Numbered from the stretch's first letter, positions 16,651-26,314 are shown. The stretch is 64,000 nt of DNA from Chloroflexota bacterium (GCA_028875225.1 JAPPFB010000021.1:18168-82167), one strand, 5' to 3'. The notes: a model not told the origin generated them from the letters alone. Made by a program: numbers and translations.

Positions 16651-17671
16651 TGTGGGACATCTCCACTCGATCGAGCACCGGCAGATCGTCGGTCATTGCT
16701 GCCCGCATTTCCGAATAGCGGTCCTCGCGTACGGTCCAGATGCCGGCGATCCGCTGGTACAACTCGTCGTCCGAGGCTCCCGAGCGGAGCTGCGCGCGCA
16801 GGTCGTGTCCGACCGAGGCGAACAGGCAGGTGTAGAGCGAACCTTCCGCCGAGAGCCGGGCGCGGGTGCAGTCGCCGCAGAACGGCTCAGTCACCGACGT
16901 GATCACGCCAATCTCGCCGCTGCCGTCCGACCAGCGCCAGCGCTTGGCCACCTCGCCCTCGTACGCGGCGGCCACCGGCTCCAGGCCTTCGACCTGCGCC
17001 AGCCGCTCGATGATCTCGCGCGCGGGCACGACCTCGTCCAACTTCCAACCGTTCGTGGCGCCCACATCCATGTACTCGATGAAGCGGACGATGTGTCCCG
17101 TGCCGCGGAAGAAGCGGGCCATGTCGACGAGGCCCTCATCATTGACTCCCCGCTTGACCACCGCGTTGATCTTGATCGGTCCGAGTCCGACACCAGCAGC
17201 CGCTTCGATGCCCTCCAGCACCCGCTCGTGGGGGAAATCGACGCCATTCATCTCGCGGCAGATCTCGGGATCGATTGAGTCCAGGCTGACGGTGACGCGG
17301 TCCAATCCGGCGTCCTTGAGTTCGCCGGCCAGCGAGCTCAGCCGCGAACCATTGGTGGTCAACGCCATGTCGACGTCCGGCAGCGCCTCGCGCAACATGC
17401 TGACCAGGGTGGGCAACTCGGCCCGCACAGTGGGTTCGCCGCCGGTCAGGCGCAGCTTGCGCAGGCCCATCCGACCGAAGATCGTCGCCAGCCGGACGAT
17501 CTCTTCGAAGCTCAGAATCGCCGAGCGCGGGAGGAACTCGTAGCCCGGACCAAAGATCTCCTTTGGCATGCAGTACGGACAGCGAAAGTTGCACCGGTCG
17601 GTGACCGAGATGCGCAGGTCGGCGAAACGCCTGCCCAGGCGATCAACTGGCGCGTCGGCTGTTGGGCTCAT
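16640..17671 (-). CDS. moaA: GTP 3',8-cyclase (radical SAM)
   Basis: First step of molybdenum cofactor synthesis: a radical SAM enzyme that cyclises GTP. About 343 residues. The N-terminal CNFRCPYC motif binds the SAM [4Fe-4S] cluster; the C-terminal [10 protein letters not shown]...C set binds the second cluster. The protein ends in the conserved Gly-Gly tail (HIGG). The ATG at 17671 is chosen because it overlaps the rdgB stop as ATGA; an upstream in-frame start would extend into rdgB. Confidence 0.95.
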   Translation of the reverse strand: MSPTADAPVDRLGRRFADLRISVTDRCNFRCPYCMPKEIFGPGYEFLPRSAILSFEEIVRLATIFGRMGLRKLRLTGGEPTVRAELPTLVSMLREALPDVDMALTTNGSRLSSLAGELKDAGLDRVTVSLDSIDPEICREMNGVDFPHERVLEGIEAAAGVGLGPIKINAVVKRGVNDEGLVDMARFFRGTGHIVRFIEYMDVGATNGWKLDEVVPAREIIERLAQVEGLEPVAAAYEGEVAKRWRWSDGSGEIGVITSVTEPFCGDCTRARLSAEGSLYTCLFASVGHDLRAQLRSGASDDELYQRIAGIWTVREDRYSEMRAAMTDDLPVLDRVEMSHIGG

Positions 17672-18297
17672 GACGATGTATCCAGCGTCCTGGACATGGC
17701 GTCGAGCGCCCACGCCGCGTTGGCCAGGGCCCGAGCGCGATGCGAGATTCGGTTCTTTTCCGCTACGTCCAGTTCCGCCATGCGACGGCCGTCGGGCAGC
17801 GCGAAGATGGGGTCGTAGCCGAAGCCCAGGTCGCCGCGCTCGTCCATCGCGATTGATCCTTCCACCAGACCTTCACCCAGTCTCACGTTTGTCGTGTAGG
17901 GGAACGCGAGGGCGATGACACAGCGGAATCGGGCCGCTCGCCGCTCGGTTGGGACGCCGGTCAATGCCTGCAGCAGCTTGCTGCGATTGGCGGCGTCATC
18001 CGCTGCTTCTCCAGCATATCGAGCGCTATAGAGGCCGGGCGCGCCATTGAGGGCGTCGACCTCCAGGCCCGAGTCGTCGGCCAGTGCCGGCAGTCCACAG
18101 GCATTGGAGTAGGAGCGCGCTTTGCGTCCGGCGTTCTCCGCGTAGGTTGCTCCGTCCTCGACCACGGTGAAATCCTTGAGGCCCACCTCCGCTGGCGCAA
18201 CCAGTTCCCATTCCGACGCTACGTGCGCGTCGAACAACTCGCGAAACTCGCGCAGCTTGCCCTGGTTTCCGGTGGCGATCAGGAGTCGGTGAGGCAT
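17668..18297 (-). CDS. rdgB: XTP/dITP diphosphatase (RdgB/HAM1 family)
   Basis: Removes non-canonical purine triphosphates (ITP, dITP, XTP) from the nucleotide pool by releasing pyrophosphate. About 209 residues. Seen: LLIATGNQGKLREF at the start, DDSGLEVDALNGAPGLYSAR, FRCVIALAFP and GFGYDPIFALPDG, all family hallmarks. The start at 18297 gives the standard N-terminus; an earlier ATG at 18336 adds 13 residues with no homology. Overlaps moaA by four bases and probably heads the rdgB-moaA-moaC unit. Confidence 0.93.
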   Translation of the reverse strand: MPHRLLIATGNQGKLREFRELFDAHVASEWELVAPAEVGLKDFTVVEDGATYAENAGRKARSYSNACGLPALADDSGLEVDALNGAPGLYSARYAGEAADDAANRSKLLQALTGVPTERRAARFRCVIALAFPYTTNVRLGEGLVEGSIAMDERGDLGFGYDPIFALPDGRRMAELDVAEKNRISHRARALANAAWALDAMSRTLDTSS

Positions 18298-18310
18298 AGC
18301 TTGGTTCCAG

Positions 18311-18411
18311 ACCTCCCCCGCTAGAGGAGGTGTCACGAGGTGACGGTGGGGTCGCCATATGCTCCGGCGGCCCCCTCAGGCGCTTCGCGCCAGCCCCCCC
18401 CGGAGGGGGAG
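18311..18411. repeat. REP-like palindromic intergenic element
   Basis: A run of short palindromes between rdgB and the aldolase gene. GTCAC-GAG-GTGAC (18332-18344) and GGCGC-TTC-GCGCC (18379-18391) are flanked by C- and G-rich arms (ACCTCCCCC... and CCCCCCCCGGAGGGGG). The GTGTCACGAGGTGACGG block resembles repeat families found scattered between genes in many bacteria. It may also end aldolase transcription. Confidence 0.6.
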
Positions 18412-18421
18412 CTCTTGTCTT

Positions 18422-19432
18422 CTATCCCGTGTACTCGCCCTTGCGCGCTGCGGAGGTGAGACGGGCGCGCTCCTGGAAGGCGGCCTGCGCGGCGTCGACG
18501 TTCTCGGGCTTGCCGGCCCAGACGGAGAGCGGCGTTGCCTGCAGACCGCGGCCGTAGGAGAAACTCAGTTCCCAGGGCGCGGAAGACGAGCCGGCTGCGG
18601 CCACGTTGATGGCGTTGAGATTGACCGTCGCCTCCTCGTCCGACTGTCCCCCGGAGAGGAAGACGCAGCCTGGCACGGCCGACGGCACGGAGTTGGCGAA
18701 GACCCGCAGCGTCTCAGAGGCGACGATTTCCGCCGGCGCGCGATCCGCCGCGCTCTTGCCCGAGAGCACCATGTTCGGTTTGAGCAGCGTGCCGGGCAGG
18801 TCGACATTCTGGGTGGCCAGCGCGGCATAGGTGGCGAGCAAGGCGGCCTCGGTCGCCTCGGCGCAGGCGGCGATGTCGTGATCGCCGTCCATCAGCACTT
18901 CGGGCTCGACGATCGGCACCAGGCCCGCCTCCTGCGAGAGGGCGGCGAAGCGGGCCAGCGCATGCGCATTGACGTCCAGACAGTAGGCCGTCGGACGGTC
19001 CTCGGCGATGTCAATCACGGCGCGCCACTTGGTGAAGCGCGCGCCCTGTTCGCGGTATATCTCAAGCCGCTCACGCATCCCATCGAGACCTTCGGTCACC
19101 TTTTCGTTCGGTGAACCGGCCAGATCCTTGGCGCCCTTGTCGACCTTGACGCCGGGGATCACGCCGTTCGAGGTCAGCACTTCGACCAGCGGTACGCCGT
19201 CGGACGAATCCTGGGCCAGCGTCTCCTCGAACAGGATCACGCCGGAAATCCAGTCGCCAATGCCCTCGGATGTGAACAGCAACTGACGCCAGTCGCGACG
19301 GTTGTTCTCGGTCGAATCCAGACCGATCGTGTCGAAGCGGCGCTTGATCGTCGGCGCGGATTCGTCGGCGGCGAGAATTCCGCGACCTGGCGCGACCAGG
19401 GCCCGCGCCGTCTCGTGTAGTTGGTTGCTCAT
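18422..19432 (-). CDS. Fructose-bisphosphate aldolase class I
   Basis: Cleaves or forms fructose 1,6-bisphosphate through a Schiff base, with no metal. 336 residues of the animal/plant-type (glycolytic) class I family, which is less common in bacteria than class II. The Schiff-base Lys is K218 in LLKPNMV; K135 (FTKWRAV) and E176/E178 (VEPEVL) match the other catalytic residues, and FLSGGQSDEEAT is the phosphate-binding segment. The family's usual C-terminal Tyr is absent: the protein ends KGEYTG. Lies 49 bases downstream of fbp in the same direction, so the pair may be one gluconeogenic or pentose-recycling unit. Confidence 0.92.
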   Translation of the reverse strand: MSNQLHETARALVAPGRGILAADESAPTIKRRFDTIGLDSTENNRRDWRQLLFTSEGIGDWISGVILFEETLAQDSSDGVPLVEVLTSNGVIPGVKVDKGAKDLAGSPNEKVTEGLDGMRERLEIYREQGARFTKWRAVIDIAEDRPTAYCLDVNAHALARFAALSQEAGLVPIVEPEVLMDGDHDIAACAEATEAALLATYAALATQNVDLPGTLLKPNMVLSGKSAADRAPAEIVASETLRVFANSVPSAVPGCVFLSGGQSDEEATVNLNAINVAAAGSSSAPWELSFSYGRGLQATPLSVWAGKPENVDAAQAAFQERARLTSAARKGEYTG

Positions 19433-19481
19433 TGGATGTTACCTCTCGGGAATTCGGTCTGCGTGCAGGAGGATTTCCGGG

Positions 19482-20459
19482 TTACTCGGCCAGTCTGGCC
19501 ACGACGCGTTCGACCACGTCGGCGTTGCCAACGATCAGTGGCGTGCGTTGGTGCAACAGTTCGGGCTGGACATCGAGGATGCGTTCGGTCCCGGTCGAGC
19601 CGGCCCCGCCGGCCTGTTCTGCGATGTAGCAGAGTGGATTCGCCTCGTAGCCCAGCCTGAGCTTGCCGCTCGGCGACTTGACATCGCCCGGATAGAGAAA
19701 GATGCCGCCCTTGAGCAGGTCGCGGTGGAAGTCCGCGACCAGCGACCCGACATAGCGGAGCCCGTAGTCGCTCCGCAGCTCGGCCACCGCGTTCTGCATC
19801 TCCGGATGCCAGTTGCCCTGGTTGCCTTCATTGACCGAGTAAGCCGCGCATTTGTCCGGGATCCGTATCTGTACGTGGGAATGCAAGAACTCTCCCGAGG
19901 CGGGATCCAGGGTGAATCCGTCCACTCGCCCTTCCGTTGCGACGACCAGTACGGTCGACGAACCGTAGACGACATACACGGCTCCGCATTGCTCGCGTCC
20001 CGGCCGAAGCAGAGTCGCGTCCGTAACCGGCGAGTCGTCGCTGCGCCGATAGATGGCGAAGATCGAGCCGATCGTCACGGCGACATCGATGTTGGACGAT
20101 CCGTCAACCGGATCGAACAGCACGAGGTAGGGATGGTCAGAGCGATCCGAGACAAACACGGCCTCTTCCAACTCTTCGCAGGCCAACGCCGCGACCGCGC
20201 CGCAGTCGCTCAGCGAAGAGACGAAGGCGTCGGTGCCGGCCGCGTCGAGCACCTGCACGATCTCGCCCTGCACGTTCATTTCGCCGGTGTCGCCCAACAT
20301 GCCGGCCAGGGCCGCGCGCCGAGTCAGCGCGTCGACTCGTTTGGCCCCTTCGGCGATCGCGCCGACCACCGTAAGGAAGCCATCGGCGACCAGTGCCGCT
20401 GGCGCCGTTGCGGCGACCGCATCGTGTAGCGTCTGCGGGGATCCGTCGGTATCAGACAT
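19482..20459 (-). CDS. fbp: Fructose-1,6-bisphosphatase class I
   Basis: Hydrolyses fructose 1,6-bisphosphate to fructose 6-phosphate. About 325 residues. The metal and substrate motif LFDPVDGSSNID is intact, and GSLVADFHRDLLKGGIFLYP with KLRLGYEANPL forms the C-terminal substrate site. The ATG at 20459 gives a normal N-terminus (MSDTDGSPQTLHDAV); upstream in-frame sequence shows no family similarity. With aldolase next door and transketolase 4 kb away, the set could serve gluconeogenesis, ribose supply or a Calvin-type cycle, but no RuBisCO or phosphoribulokinase is seen here. Confidence 0.93.
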   Translation of the reverse strand: MSDTDGSPQTLHDAVAATAPAALVADGFLTVVGAIAEGAKRVDALTRRAALAGMLGDTGEMNVQGEIVQVLDAAGTDAFVSSLSDCGAVAALACEELEEAVFVSDRSDHPYLVLFDPVDGSSNIDVAVTIGSIFAIYRRSDDSPVTDATLLRPGREQCGAVYVVYGSSTVLVVATEGRVDGFTLDPASGEFLHSHVQIRIPDKCAAYSVNEGNQGNWHPEMQNAVAELRSDYGLRYVGSLVADFHRDLLKGGIFLYPGDVKSPSGKLRLGYEANPLCYIAEQAGGAGSTGTERILDVQPELLHQRTPLIVGNADVVERVVARLAE

Positions 20460-20693
20460 AAGTGTCCCGTCCGCATGGTAGTTCGCGCCTTGCGCGACAT
20501 TGCGCCGACACTGCACAGATGCTCTTGCGCTCTTGCGCGGATCGTCGCAGCATGACTTCGACTGATCAAGTGGGGCCCAATCAAGTGACGTACGATGAAC
20601 GCAGCAGGAAGTCGCGCGGACTTCCACATCGGTTGGCGGATACTGCGGCAGGGAATCCGCAGCGGCGACGGGAAGAAGAGCGGGGAGCAGTTG

Positions 20694-22154
20694 ATGTCTG
20701 ACGCAGACGTTTCCAGTGAGGCGATTGGTGACTACTCGGGTGCGGTTGATTGGTTGATGTCCTTCGCCGACTTCGAACGCGGGTCGGGGCCTCGTCGCGA
20801 GAAGGGCGATTTCGCGCTCGACCGGATTCGTTCGATTCTGCGCCGCCTGGGTGATCCGCAGCAGGGACGGATCACGATTCACATCGCGGGCAGCAAGGGC
20901 AAAGGTTCGACCGCAGCCATCCTCGAGTCGGTTCTACGCGCCGCCGGGTTCCGCACCGGCCTCTTCACCAGTCCGCATCTGCACGAATTCAGCGAGCGGA
21001 TCCGCATCCTCGGCGCGCCCCTTCCCGACGAAGAGTTCGCTCGAGTCTGCGAACAGGTTCGGCACGTGATTGAAGCCGAACAGGCTGACGAGCCGGGTCA
21101 CATCAGTACCTTCGAGATCCTGACGGCGCTGAGCTTTCACGCCTTCCACGCCCACGATGTCGATGTGCAGATCGTCGAGGTCGGGCTCGGCGGTCGCCTC
21201 GATTGCACCAACGTCTTCTCGCGCACCGACGCGGCGGTGATCACCTCGCTGTCGCACGAGCACACCGACATCCTGGGCGACAAGATCACCCAGATCGCGT
21301 CGGAGAAAGCCGGCATCATCAGCGCCGCCTGCCGCAATGTCGTGCTCGCTCCGCAGCGCTACGAAGAGGCCGCCGACGTCGTCCGCAACGCCGCCGATGA
21401 TGTCCCGGTCCCCCTGGTTGATGTCGGCGCCGACTATTCAGCCGAGCCCGCCGGCGTCGAGCCGTGGGGGCAATGGTTCCGGGTCGAGCGACGCCATCCG
21501 CGACCCGGCGAACAGCCGCGCTCACTTCACCTGTTGCCGCTGCTCGGGCGTCACCAGATCGACAACGCGCTGACCGCGATTGCCACGATCGACGCGCTGG
21601 TCGCCGCCGGAACGGTTGCCGTTCCGTCCGATGCGCTGCACCGGGGAATCGCCACCGTGCGCTGGCCGGGGCGGTTGGAGTCTTTCGATCTGCCCGATTC
21701 ATTTGCCGCCAGCGAGCCCGGCGGCCTACCGACGGTGGTGATCGACGGCGCGCACAACGCCGAATCGGTGCAGCGCGCCCTGGACGCCTGTCGGGAATAC
21801 TTCCCGCATGAGGAGCTGCATGTGATCTTCGGGGCGCTCGGCGACAAGGCCCTGCAGGACATGGCCAACATCATCCAGACCCGAACCGCGCACGTGTATG
21901 CGACCACCTCCGACCATCCGCGCGCGCGTCCGCCGCAGCAGGTCGCCGATGCGTTCGCCGATCCGGCCTGGAGCGGCGAACTCCAGGTTCACCTCGATCC
22001 ACGGGCTGCGCTCAGCGCCGCCGGCCAACGAGCTCACAGCGGCGACCTGATCCTCGTCCTCGGTTCTCTCTCCCTCGCCGCCGACGCGCGGCGCTACCTC
22101 AACGCACCGCCGGAGACACCGATTGTCCGTCGAGCGGAGGATCCAACCGTATGA
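20694..22154 (+). CDS. folC: Bifunctional folylpolyglutamate/dihydrofolate synthase
   Basis: ATP-dependent ligase that adds Glu to (dihydro)pteroate or to folates. About 486 residues. The P-loop HIAGSKGKGSTAA, then TSPHLHEFSERIRI, EVGLGGRLDCTN and VIDGAHNAESV identify the family. The ATG at 20694 has GGGGAG 7 bases upstream; an earlier start at 20595 lacks support. Ends in an ATGA overlap with fabF. Divergent from fbp across a ~230-base gap in which no confident promoter was found. Confidence 0.93.
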   Translation: MSDADVSSEAIGDYSGAVDWLMSFADFERGSGPRREKGDFALDRIRSILRRLGDPQQGRITIHIAGSKGKGSTAAILESVLRAAGFRTGLFTSPHLHEFSERIRILGAPLPDEEFARVCEQVRHVIEAEQADEPGHISTFEILTALSFHAFHAHDVDVQIVEVGLGGRLDCTNVFSRTDAAVITSLSHEHTDILGDKITQIASEKAGIISAACRNVVLAPQRYEEAADVVRNAADDVPVPLVDVGADYSAEPAGVEPWGQWFRVERRHPRPGEQPRSLHLLPLLGRHQIDNALTAIATIDALVAAGTVAVPSDALHRGIATVRWPGRLESFDLPDSFAASEPGGLPTVVIDGAHNAESVQRALDACREYFPHEELHVIFGALGDKALQDMANIIQTRTAHVYATTSDHPRARPPQQVADAFADPAWSGELQVHLDPRAALSAAGQRAHSGDLILVLGSLSLAADARRYLNAPPETPIVRRAEDPTV

Positions 22155-23428
22155 CCCAGCGGGAGTCCTCGCCCGACCGAGCCGACCGCACCCGAGTGGT
22201 GGTGACGGGCATGGGGGCCGTGTCGCCGTACGGGCCGGGCGTCGACTTCATGTGGAACCAATTGCTCGCGGGCCAGAGCGCCATCAAGCCGATCGAGAAC
22301 TTCGATATCTCGGGCTTCAGCTGCACAATTGGCGGAGAAATCCGCGACTTCGACGCGCGAGACTTCATCGACCGCAAATCGGCCCGGCGGATGGCGCGGT
22401 TCACGCAATTCGCGGTCGCCGCGGCGCGCGAGGCGATCGAAGACGCTCAGCTCGACCTCGATGCGCTCGACCGCAGCCGCATCGGCGTAGTGCTGGGCAA
22501 TGGCGCAGGCGGCTACCCCGAGATCCAGGCCACCGCCAGCACGCTCTTCGAACGCGGCGGGATGCGTCTCGATCCACTCTTCCTGCCCAAGGTGCTGCCC
22601 AACATGGCCGCCGCCAACATCGCCATGCAGTTCGGACTGCTGGGCTACAACACCACGGTCGTGACCGCCTGCGCCGCCGGCACCCAGGCGCTGGGCGACG
22701 CCGCCAACGTGATCCGCAACGGACAAGCCGACATCGTCATTTCCGGCGGCACCGAGGCGGGATTCTGCCAGCTCGGACTCGGGGGCTTCGCGGTCATGCG
22801 CGCGCTGTCGACCCAGAACGAGAACCCGACTGCCGCATCGCGGCCGTTCGACGCCGACCGCGACGGCTTCGTGCCCGGCGAGGGCGCGGGAGTGATCGTG
22901 CTCGAGTCCGAGGAATCGGCACGTCGGCGCGGGGTCGATTACCAGGTTGAACTGGCTGGCTTCGGCTCCTCGGCCGACGCCCACCACCTGGTCATGCCCG
23001 ACGCCGACGGAGCGGGTCCAATCCGGGCGATCAACTGGGCCATCGAGGACGCCGAGATCCAGCCTGAGGAGATCGACTACGTCAACGCGCACGGCACGTC
23101 CACGCCGCTCAACGACGCTTCAGAAACCCGCGCCATCAAGGTCGCCCTGGGCGAGGCGGCGCGCAACGTCCCGATTTCGTCGACGAAATCCATGATCGGT
23201 CACATTTTCGGCGGGGCAGGCGGGCTGGAGTCGATTGCGGCGATCAAGGCCATCACCGACGGCAAGATCCACCCGACGATCAACTACACCACGCCCGATC
23301 CCGAGTGCGACCTCGACTACGTCCCCAACGAGGCGCGCGAGGCGGAAGTCAACGCGGTACTCAAGAATTCGTTCGGTTTCGGCGGGCAGAATGCCTGCCT
23401 CGTCTTCCGCCGAGTCAACGTCGGCTAA
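22151..23428 (+). CDS. fabF: Beta-ketoacyl-ACP synthase II
   Basis: Condenses acyl-ACP with malonyl-ACP in fatty acid elongation. 425 residues. The triad is complete: C174 in TVVTACAAGTQAL, H314 in NAHGTSTPLND and H351 in KSMIGHIFGGAGG. Coupled to folC by a four-base overlap. A second, catalytically empty homologue lies at 61486-62733; this copy is the active one. The rest of the fab cluster (fabD, fabG, acpP) is not nearby. Confidence 0.95.
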   Translation: MTQRESSPDRADRTRVVVTGMGAVSPYGPGVDFMWNQLLAGQSAIKPIENFDISGFSCTIGGEIRDFDARDFIDRKSARRMARFTQFAVAAAREAIEDAQLDLDALDRSRIGVVLGNGAGGYPEIQATASTLFERGGMRLDPLFLPKVLPNMAAANIAMQFGLLGYNTTVVTACAAGTQALGDAANVIRNGQADIVISGGTEAGFCQLGLGGFAVMRALSTQNENPTAASRPFDADRDGFVPGEGAGVIVLESEESARRRGVDYQVELAGFGSSADAHHLVMPDADGAGPIRAINWAIEDAEIQPEEIDYVNAHGTSTPLNDASETRAIKVALGEAARNVPISSTKSMIGHIFGGAGGLESIAAIKAITDGKIHPTINYTTPDPECDLDYVPNEAREAEVNAVLKNSFGFGGQNACLVFRRVNVG

Positions 23429-23464
23429 GGGCCGACGATCACACCCGCACCGTTCGCGGTGTGA
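23419..23464. terminator. Two tandem hairpins between convergent genes
   Basis: CGTCGGC (23419-23425) pairs with GCCGACG (23431-23437) around a loop holding the fabF stop codon. TCACACC (23439-23445) pairs with GGTGTGA (23458-23464) around 12 bases. Both stems have 7 perfect pairs and neither is followed by a T tract. Their position between fabF and the convergent SWIM gene suggests a two-way transcription stop. Confidence 0.5.
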
Positions 23465-23478
23465 CGAATGCAGGTCTA

Positions 23479-23739
23479 CTACTTCCCGCTGGGAAACGCC
23501 GGCCGATACCGCTCCGGCAGCATCCGATCGAGCACGCGCTCGAGCGCCATGGTGTGCGAGCAGGTCTTCGCGTCCTGGAAGAAATGACAGTCGCAGTCCC
23601 AGCCGTCCGGGCCGAGTTCGGCCGTGTGCGTCGTCGAATCGCCGCGTACATCACAACGTAACGACAGCACCTGGAAGCGCTCCAGTTCCTCCGCGTAGAT
23701 TCGCGCCTTCTCGATCTTCGAGATGAGGCTGCTCTGCAT
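23479..23739 (-). CDS. Small SWIM zinc-finger protein
   Basis: About 86 residues. The C-terminal half carries C-x-C-x8-C-x-H (CDCHFFQDAKTCSH), the SWIM zinc-finger pattern, which binds DNA or protein in larger helicase- and recombination-linked proteins. The N-terminus is a short amphipathic helix (KIEKARIYAEELERFQ). GGGAG stands 9 bases before the ATG at 23739. It stands alone rather than fused to a larger partner. Function unknown. Confidence 0.7.
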   Translation of the reverse strand: MQSSLISKIEKARIYAEELERFQVLSLRCDVRGDSTTHTAELGPDGWDCDCHFFQDAKTCSHTMALERVLDRMLPERYRPAFPSGK

Positions 23740-23793
23740 CGCACAACTCCCTCGAAACTGCTCCGCCGGGGCGGGCAATGGTACACCCGAATG

Positions 23794-24366
23794 TTACAAC
23801 TCGACCACGGCCACTCGGCGGTAGCGGGGTCCACTGGTCAACAGTGTCGACTCCACCAGGGCCAGTCGATCCACAGATGAGGTGATCTGCAGCGCCGGAG
23901 CGGCATCGACCGCCTCGCGAATCGCTGCCAGGTCCTCTCGCGTCGCCTGACGACGCACCCGACCCAGTGTCAGGTGCGGACGATACGGTCCCCGTTCGGT
24001 CTCGAACCCAACCTCGGACAACGCGCCGTCCAATTGGCGGCGCAGTCGCAGCAGCCGCTCAAACCCACCATCCTCGGCGAATCCAACCTTAACGACCCGC
24101 GGTCTCCGGCCGCCGAAGGTCCCCAGAGCAGACAGCGTCAGCTCGAAACGTCCGCTATCTGCCAACTCGTCGAGCGCAGCGGTCACGTCCGGCAGCAGTT
24201 CCAGTTCCACTTCCCCGATAAAACGCAGCGTCAAGTGCAGCGCTTCGCGTTTGACCCAGCGCAGCGACCGCTCGGGAAACTCGGAGTCCGCCGCCAATCT
24301 TCGACCCACGGACCAGACCTCGTCCAGCACGGACTGTTCAAGCGACGCCTCGACGAACATTCTCAT
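23794..24366 (-). CDS. thpR: RNA 2',3'-cyclic phosphodiesterase / 2'-5' RNA ligase
   Basis: 2H phosphoesterase family, opening 2',3'-cyclic phosphates on RNA and able to act as a 2'-5' ligase in vitro. About 190 residues. Both catalytic HxTx motifs are present: HLTLRFIG near residue 42 and HLTLGRVR near 130. The ATG at 24366 has GGAAGGGG about 7 bases upstream and gives the standard MRMFVEASLE N-terminus. Stands alone, divergent from the transketolase genes. Confidence 0.88.
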   Translation of the reverse strand: MRMFVEASLEQSVLDEVWSVGRRLAADSEFPERSLRWVKREALHLTLRFIGEVELELLPDVTAALDELADSGRFELTLSALGTFGGRRPRVVKVGFAEDGGFERLLRLRRQLDGALSEVGFETERGPYRPHLTLGRVRRQATREDLAAIREAVDAAPALQITSSVDRLALVESTLLTSGPRYRRVAVVEL

Positions 24367-24482
24367 CGGCGCCCCTTCCTTGATCCCTGTGTTGTTCAAC
24401 GTTTCTATCTGCAAACCGGCTGCGCCACTAGCATGATTGCGCGACACCACAGTGCTCTGTCGCCGGAAACATCCAGAGCCTT

Positions 24483-25343
24483 ATGACCACAACGCACGCG
24501 TCAACCGTAGACATCGATGCCCTACTCGAGGTCTGCAAACGGATCAGACGACACATCGTGGAAATGACCCACGCCGCCCAGTCCGGACACCCGGGCGGGT
24601 CGTTGTCGGCGACCGAGATCTTCGCTGCGCTCTATTTCGGCGGGGTGGTCCGGCATGACCCGTCGAATCCGCTGTGGGAGCGTCGCGACCGGGTGATCCT
24701 GAGCAAGGGTCACGCAACCCCTGTGGTCTATGCAACTCTGGCCGAGGCCGGCTACTTCGATGCCGAGCTGATCCCGTCGTTCCGTTCATTGGGTACCGAA
24801 CTGCAGGGACATGTGGTGCGCAACCGGCCGGCCGGCGTCGAAATGTCGGGCGGCGCACTGGGCATGGGACTCTCATTCGCGGTTGGCGTGGCCCTGGGCC
24901 ACGACCTCGACGACGTGCCCGAAGATGAGGGTCAGATCTTCGTCGTGGTCGGCGACGGTGAACTGAACGAAGGCCAGAACTGGGAGGCGATCATGTCCGC
25001 CTCGCACTTCGGACTGCCTCGGATTACCGCCATCGTCGACCGCAATCACTTCCAGAACGACGGACCGGGCGACGAGATCATGCGGATCGATCCGGTCGGC
25101 GACAAGTGGGCCGCGTTCGGCTGGAGCGTGCAACACGTAGACGGCCACGACGTGGAGGCCGTCCGGGACGCACTGCTGACGGCTCGCGCCTGCACTGATG
25201 CGCCGCAGGTGGTGATTTGCGAAACGGTCAAGGGACGCGGCGTCTCGTTTATGGCCGAGAATCCCGCCGGCTGGCACGGCAAGGGGCCGTCGGACGAACA
25301 GCTCGCCCAGGCGCTACGGGAGATCGACGGAGGGCTGACATGA
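24483..25343 (+). CDS. Transketolase, N-terminal (TPP-binding) subunit
   Basis: 286 residues matching the N-terminal half of transketolase. The thiamine diphosphate/Mg motif is VGDGELNEGQNWEA with the later N in DRNHFQND; SGHPGGSLSATEI and LSKGHATPVVY form the substrate/TPP site. The enzyme moves two-carbon units between sugar phosphates in the non-oxidative pentose phosphate pathway. It is made as two polypeptides, the second following with an ATGA overlap, so a 1:1 complex is expected. Split transketolases are common in archaea and several bacterial phyla. Confidence 0.93.
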   Translation: MTTTHASTVDIDALLEVCKRIRRHIVEMTHAAQSGHPGGSLSATEIFAALYFGGVVRHDPSNPLWERRDRVILSKGHATPVVYATLAEAGYFDAELIPSFRSLGTELQGHVVRNRPAGVEMSGGALGMGLSFAVGVALGHDLDDVPEDEGQIFVVVGDGELNEGQNWEAIMSASHFGLPRITAIVDRNHFQNDGPGDEIMRIDPVGDKWAAFGWSVQHVDGHDVEAVRDALLTARACTDAPQVVICETVKGRGVSFMAENPAGWHGKGPSDEQLAQALREIDGGLT

Positions 25344-26314
25344 GCTCGAACGGGTGGGCCGCCATCCCTGAGCCGCCGCCGGCCGCAACCCGCGAAGCCT
25401 ACGGCCCGGCGTTGGTCAAGTTGGCAGAGGCGGGACACGACATCGTTGCGCTCGACGCCGATTTGTCCGCCTCGACCGGAGGCAACAAGCTCGCCGCCAG
25501 CTTCCCCGAGCGCTGGTTCACCGTCGGCGCCGCGGAACAGAACATGATCAGCATCGCGGCGGGCCTCGCCTCAACCGGCAAGACGGTCTACGCCGCCTCG
25601 TTCGCCGTCTTCATGCCCGGCCACTGCTTCGACCAGATCCGCGTCCAGATCGCGCAGCAACGCATGAACGTCAAGCTGATCGCCTCGCATGGAGGTATCT
25701 CCGTTGGCGAGGACGGCGCCTCGGCCCAGGCGATCGAAGACCTCGCGTTGATGACCTCACTGCCCGGCATGAACGTGGTCGTGCCCAGCGATGCGGTCGA
25801 GGCAGATTGGGCAATCCGCCGCGCAGCCGAGGACGACGAACCCTGGTACATCCGCCTCGGCCGACCCAAACTGCCGATCATCCATCTCGGCGTCGACGAG
25901 CCGCGATTCGAGCTTGGGCGGGCCGAAGTCATCTACCTAGAAGACGACGTCACCCTGATCGCCTGTGGGCTGATGGTGGAGCCCACAATGCGCGCTGCCG
26001 AATCGCTCGCGCAGGAAGGCATCGGCGCCCGAGTCCTCAACATGGCGACGATCAAGCCGCTCGATGAAGCGGAGGTGATTCGGGCCGCCGAGGAGACCGG
26101 CGCAATCGTCTGCGCCGAGGAGCACAACGTGATTGGCGGACTCGGTTCGGCCGTCGCGCGCACCCTCGCCCGGCACTGTCCGGTGCCAATGGAGCAGGTC
26201 GGGATCGAGGACCGATTCGGACAGTCTGGCCCCTGGCAGGCGCTGCTTAGCGAGTATGGTCTGACGGCGGAATCAGTGGTCGAAGCGGCGAAGCGAGCCA
26301 TCGCGCGGAAGTGA
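25340..26314 (+). CDS. Transketolase, C-terminal subunit
   Basis: About 324 residues holding the pyrimidine-binding and C-terminal domains. VGAAEQNMISIAAGLA carries the Glu that activates TPP. ASHGGISVGEDGASAQAIED and the C-terminal EEHNVIGGLGSAVA are typical. The start at 25340 is fixed by the overlap with the N-subunit stop. Its own stop is 13 bases from the convergent antitoxin-like gene. Confidence 0.93.
   Translation: MSSNGWAAIPEPPPAATREAYGPALVKLAEAGHDIVALDADLSASTGGNKLAASFPERWFTVGAAEQNMISIAAGLASTGKTVYAASFAVFMPGHCFDQIRVQIAQQRMNVKLIASHGGISVGEDGASAQAIEDLALMTSLPGMNVVVPSDAVEADWAIRRAAEDDEPWYIRLGRPKLPIIHLGVDEPRFELGRAEVIYLEDDVTLIACGLMVEPTMRAAESLAQEGIGARVLNMATIKPLDEAEVIRAAEETGAIVCAEEHNVIGGLGSAVARTLARHCPVPMEQVGIEDRFGQSGPWQALLSEYGLTAESVVEAAKRAIARK

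Noticed and set aside
24367-24482. Operator or riboswitch in the thpR/transketolase divergent gap
   Set aside because: No clear inverted repeat, conserved aptamer pattern or convincing promoter was found.
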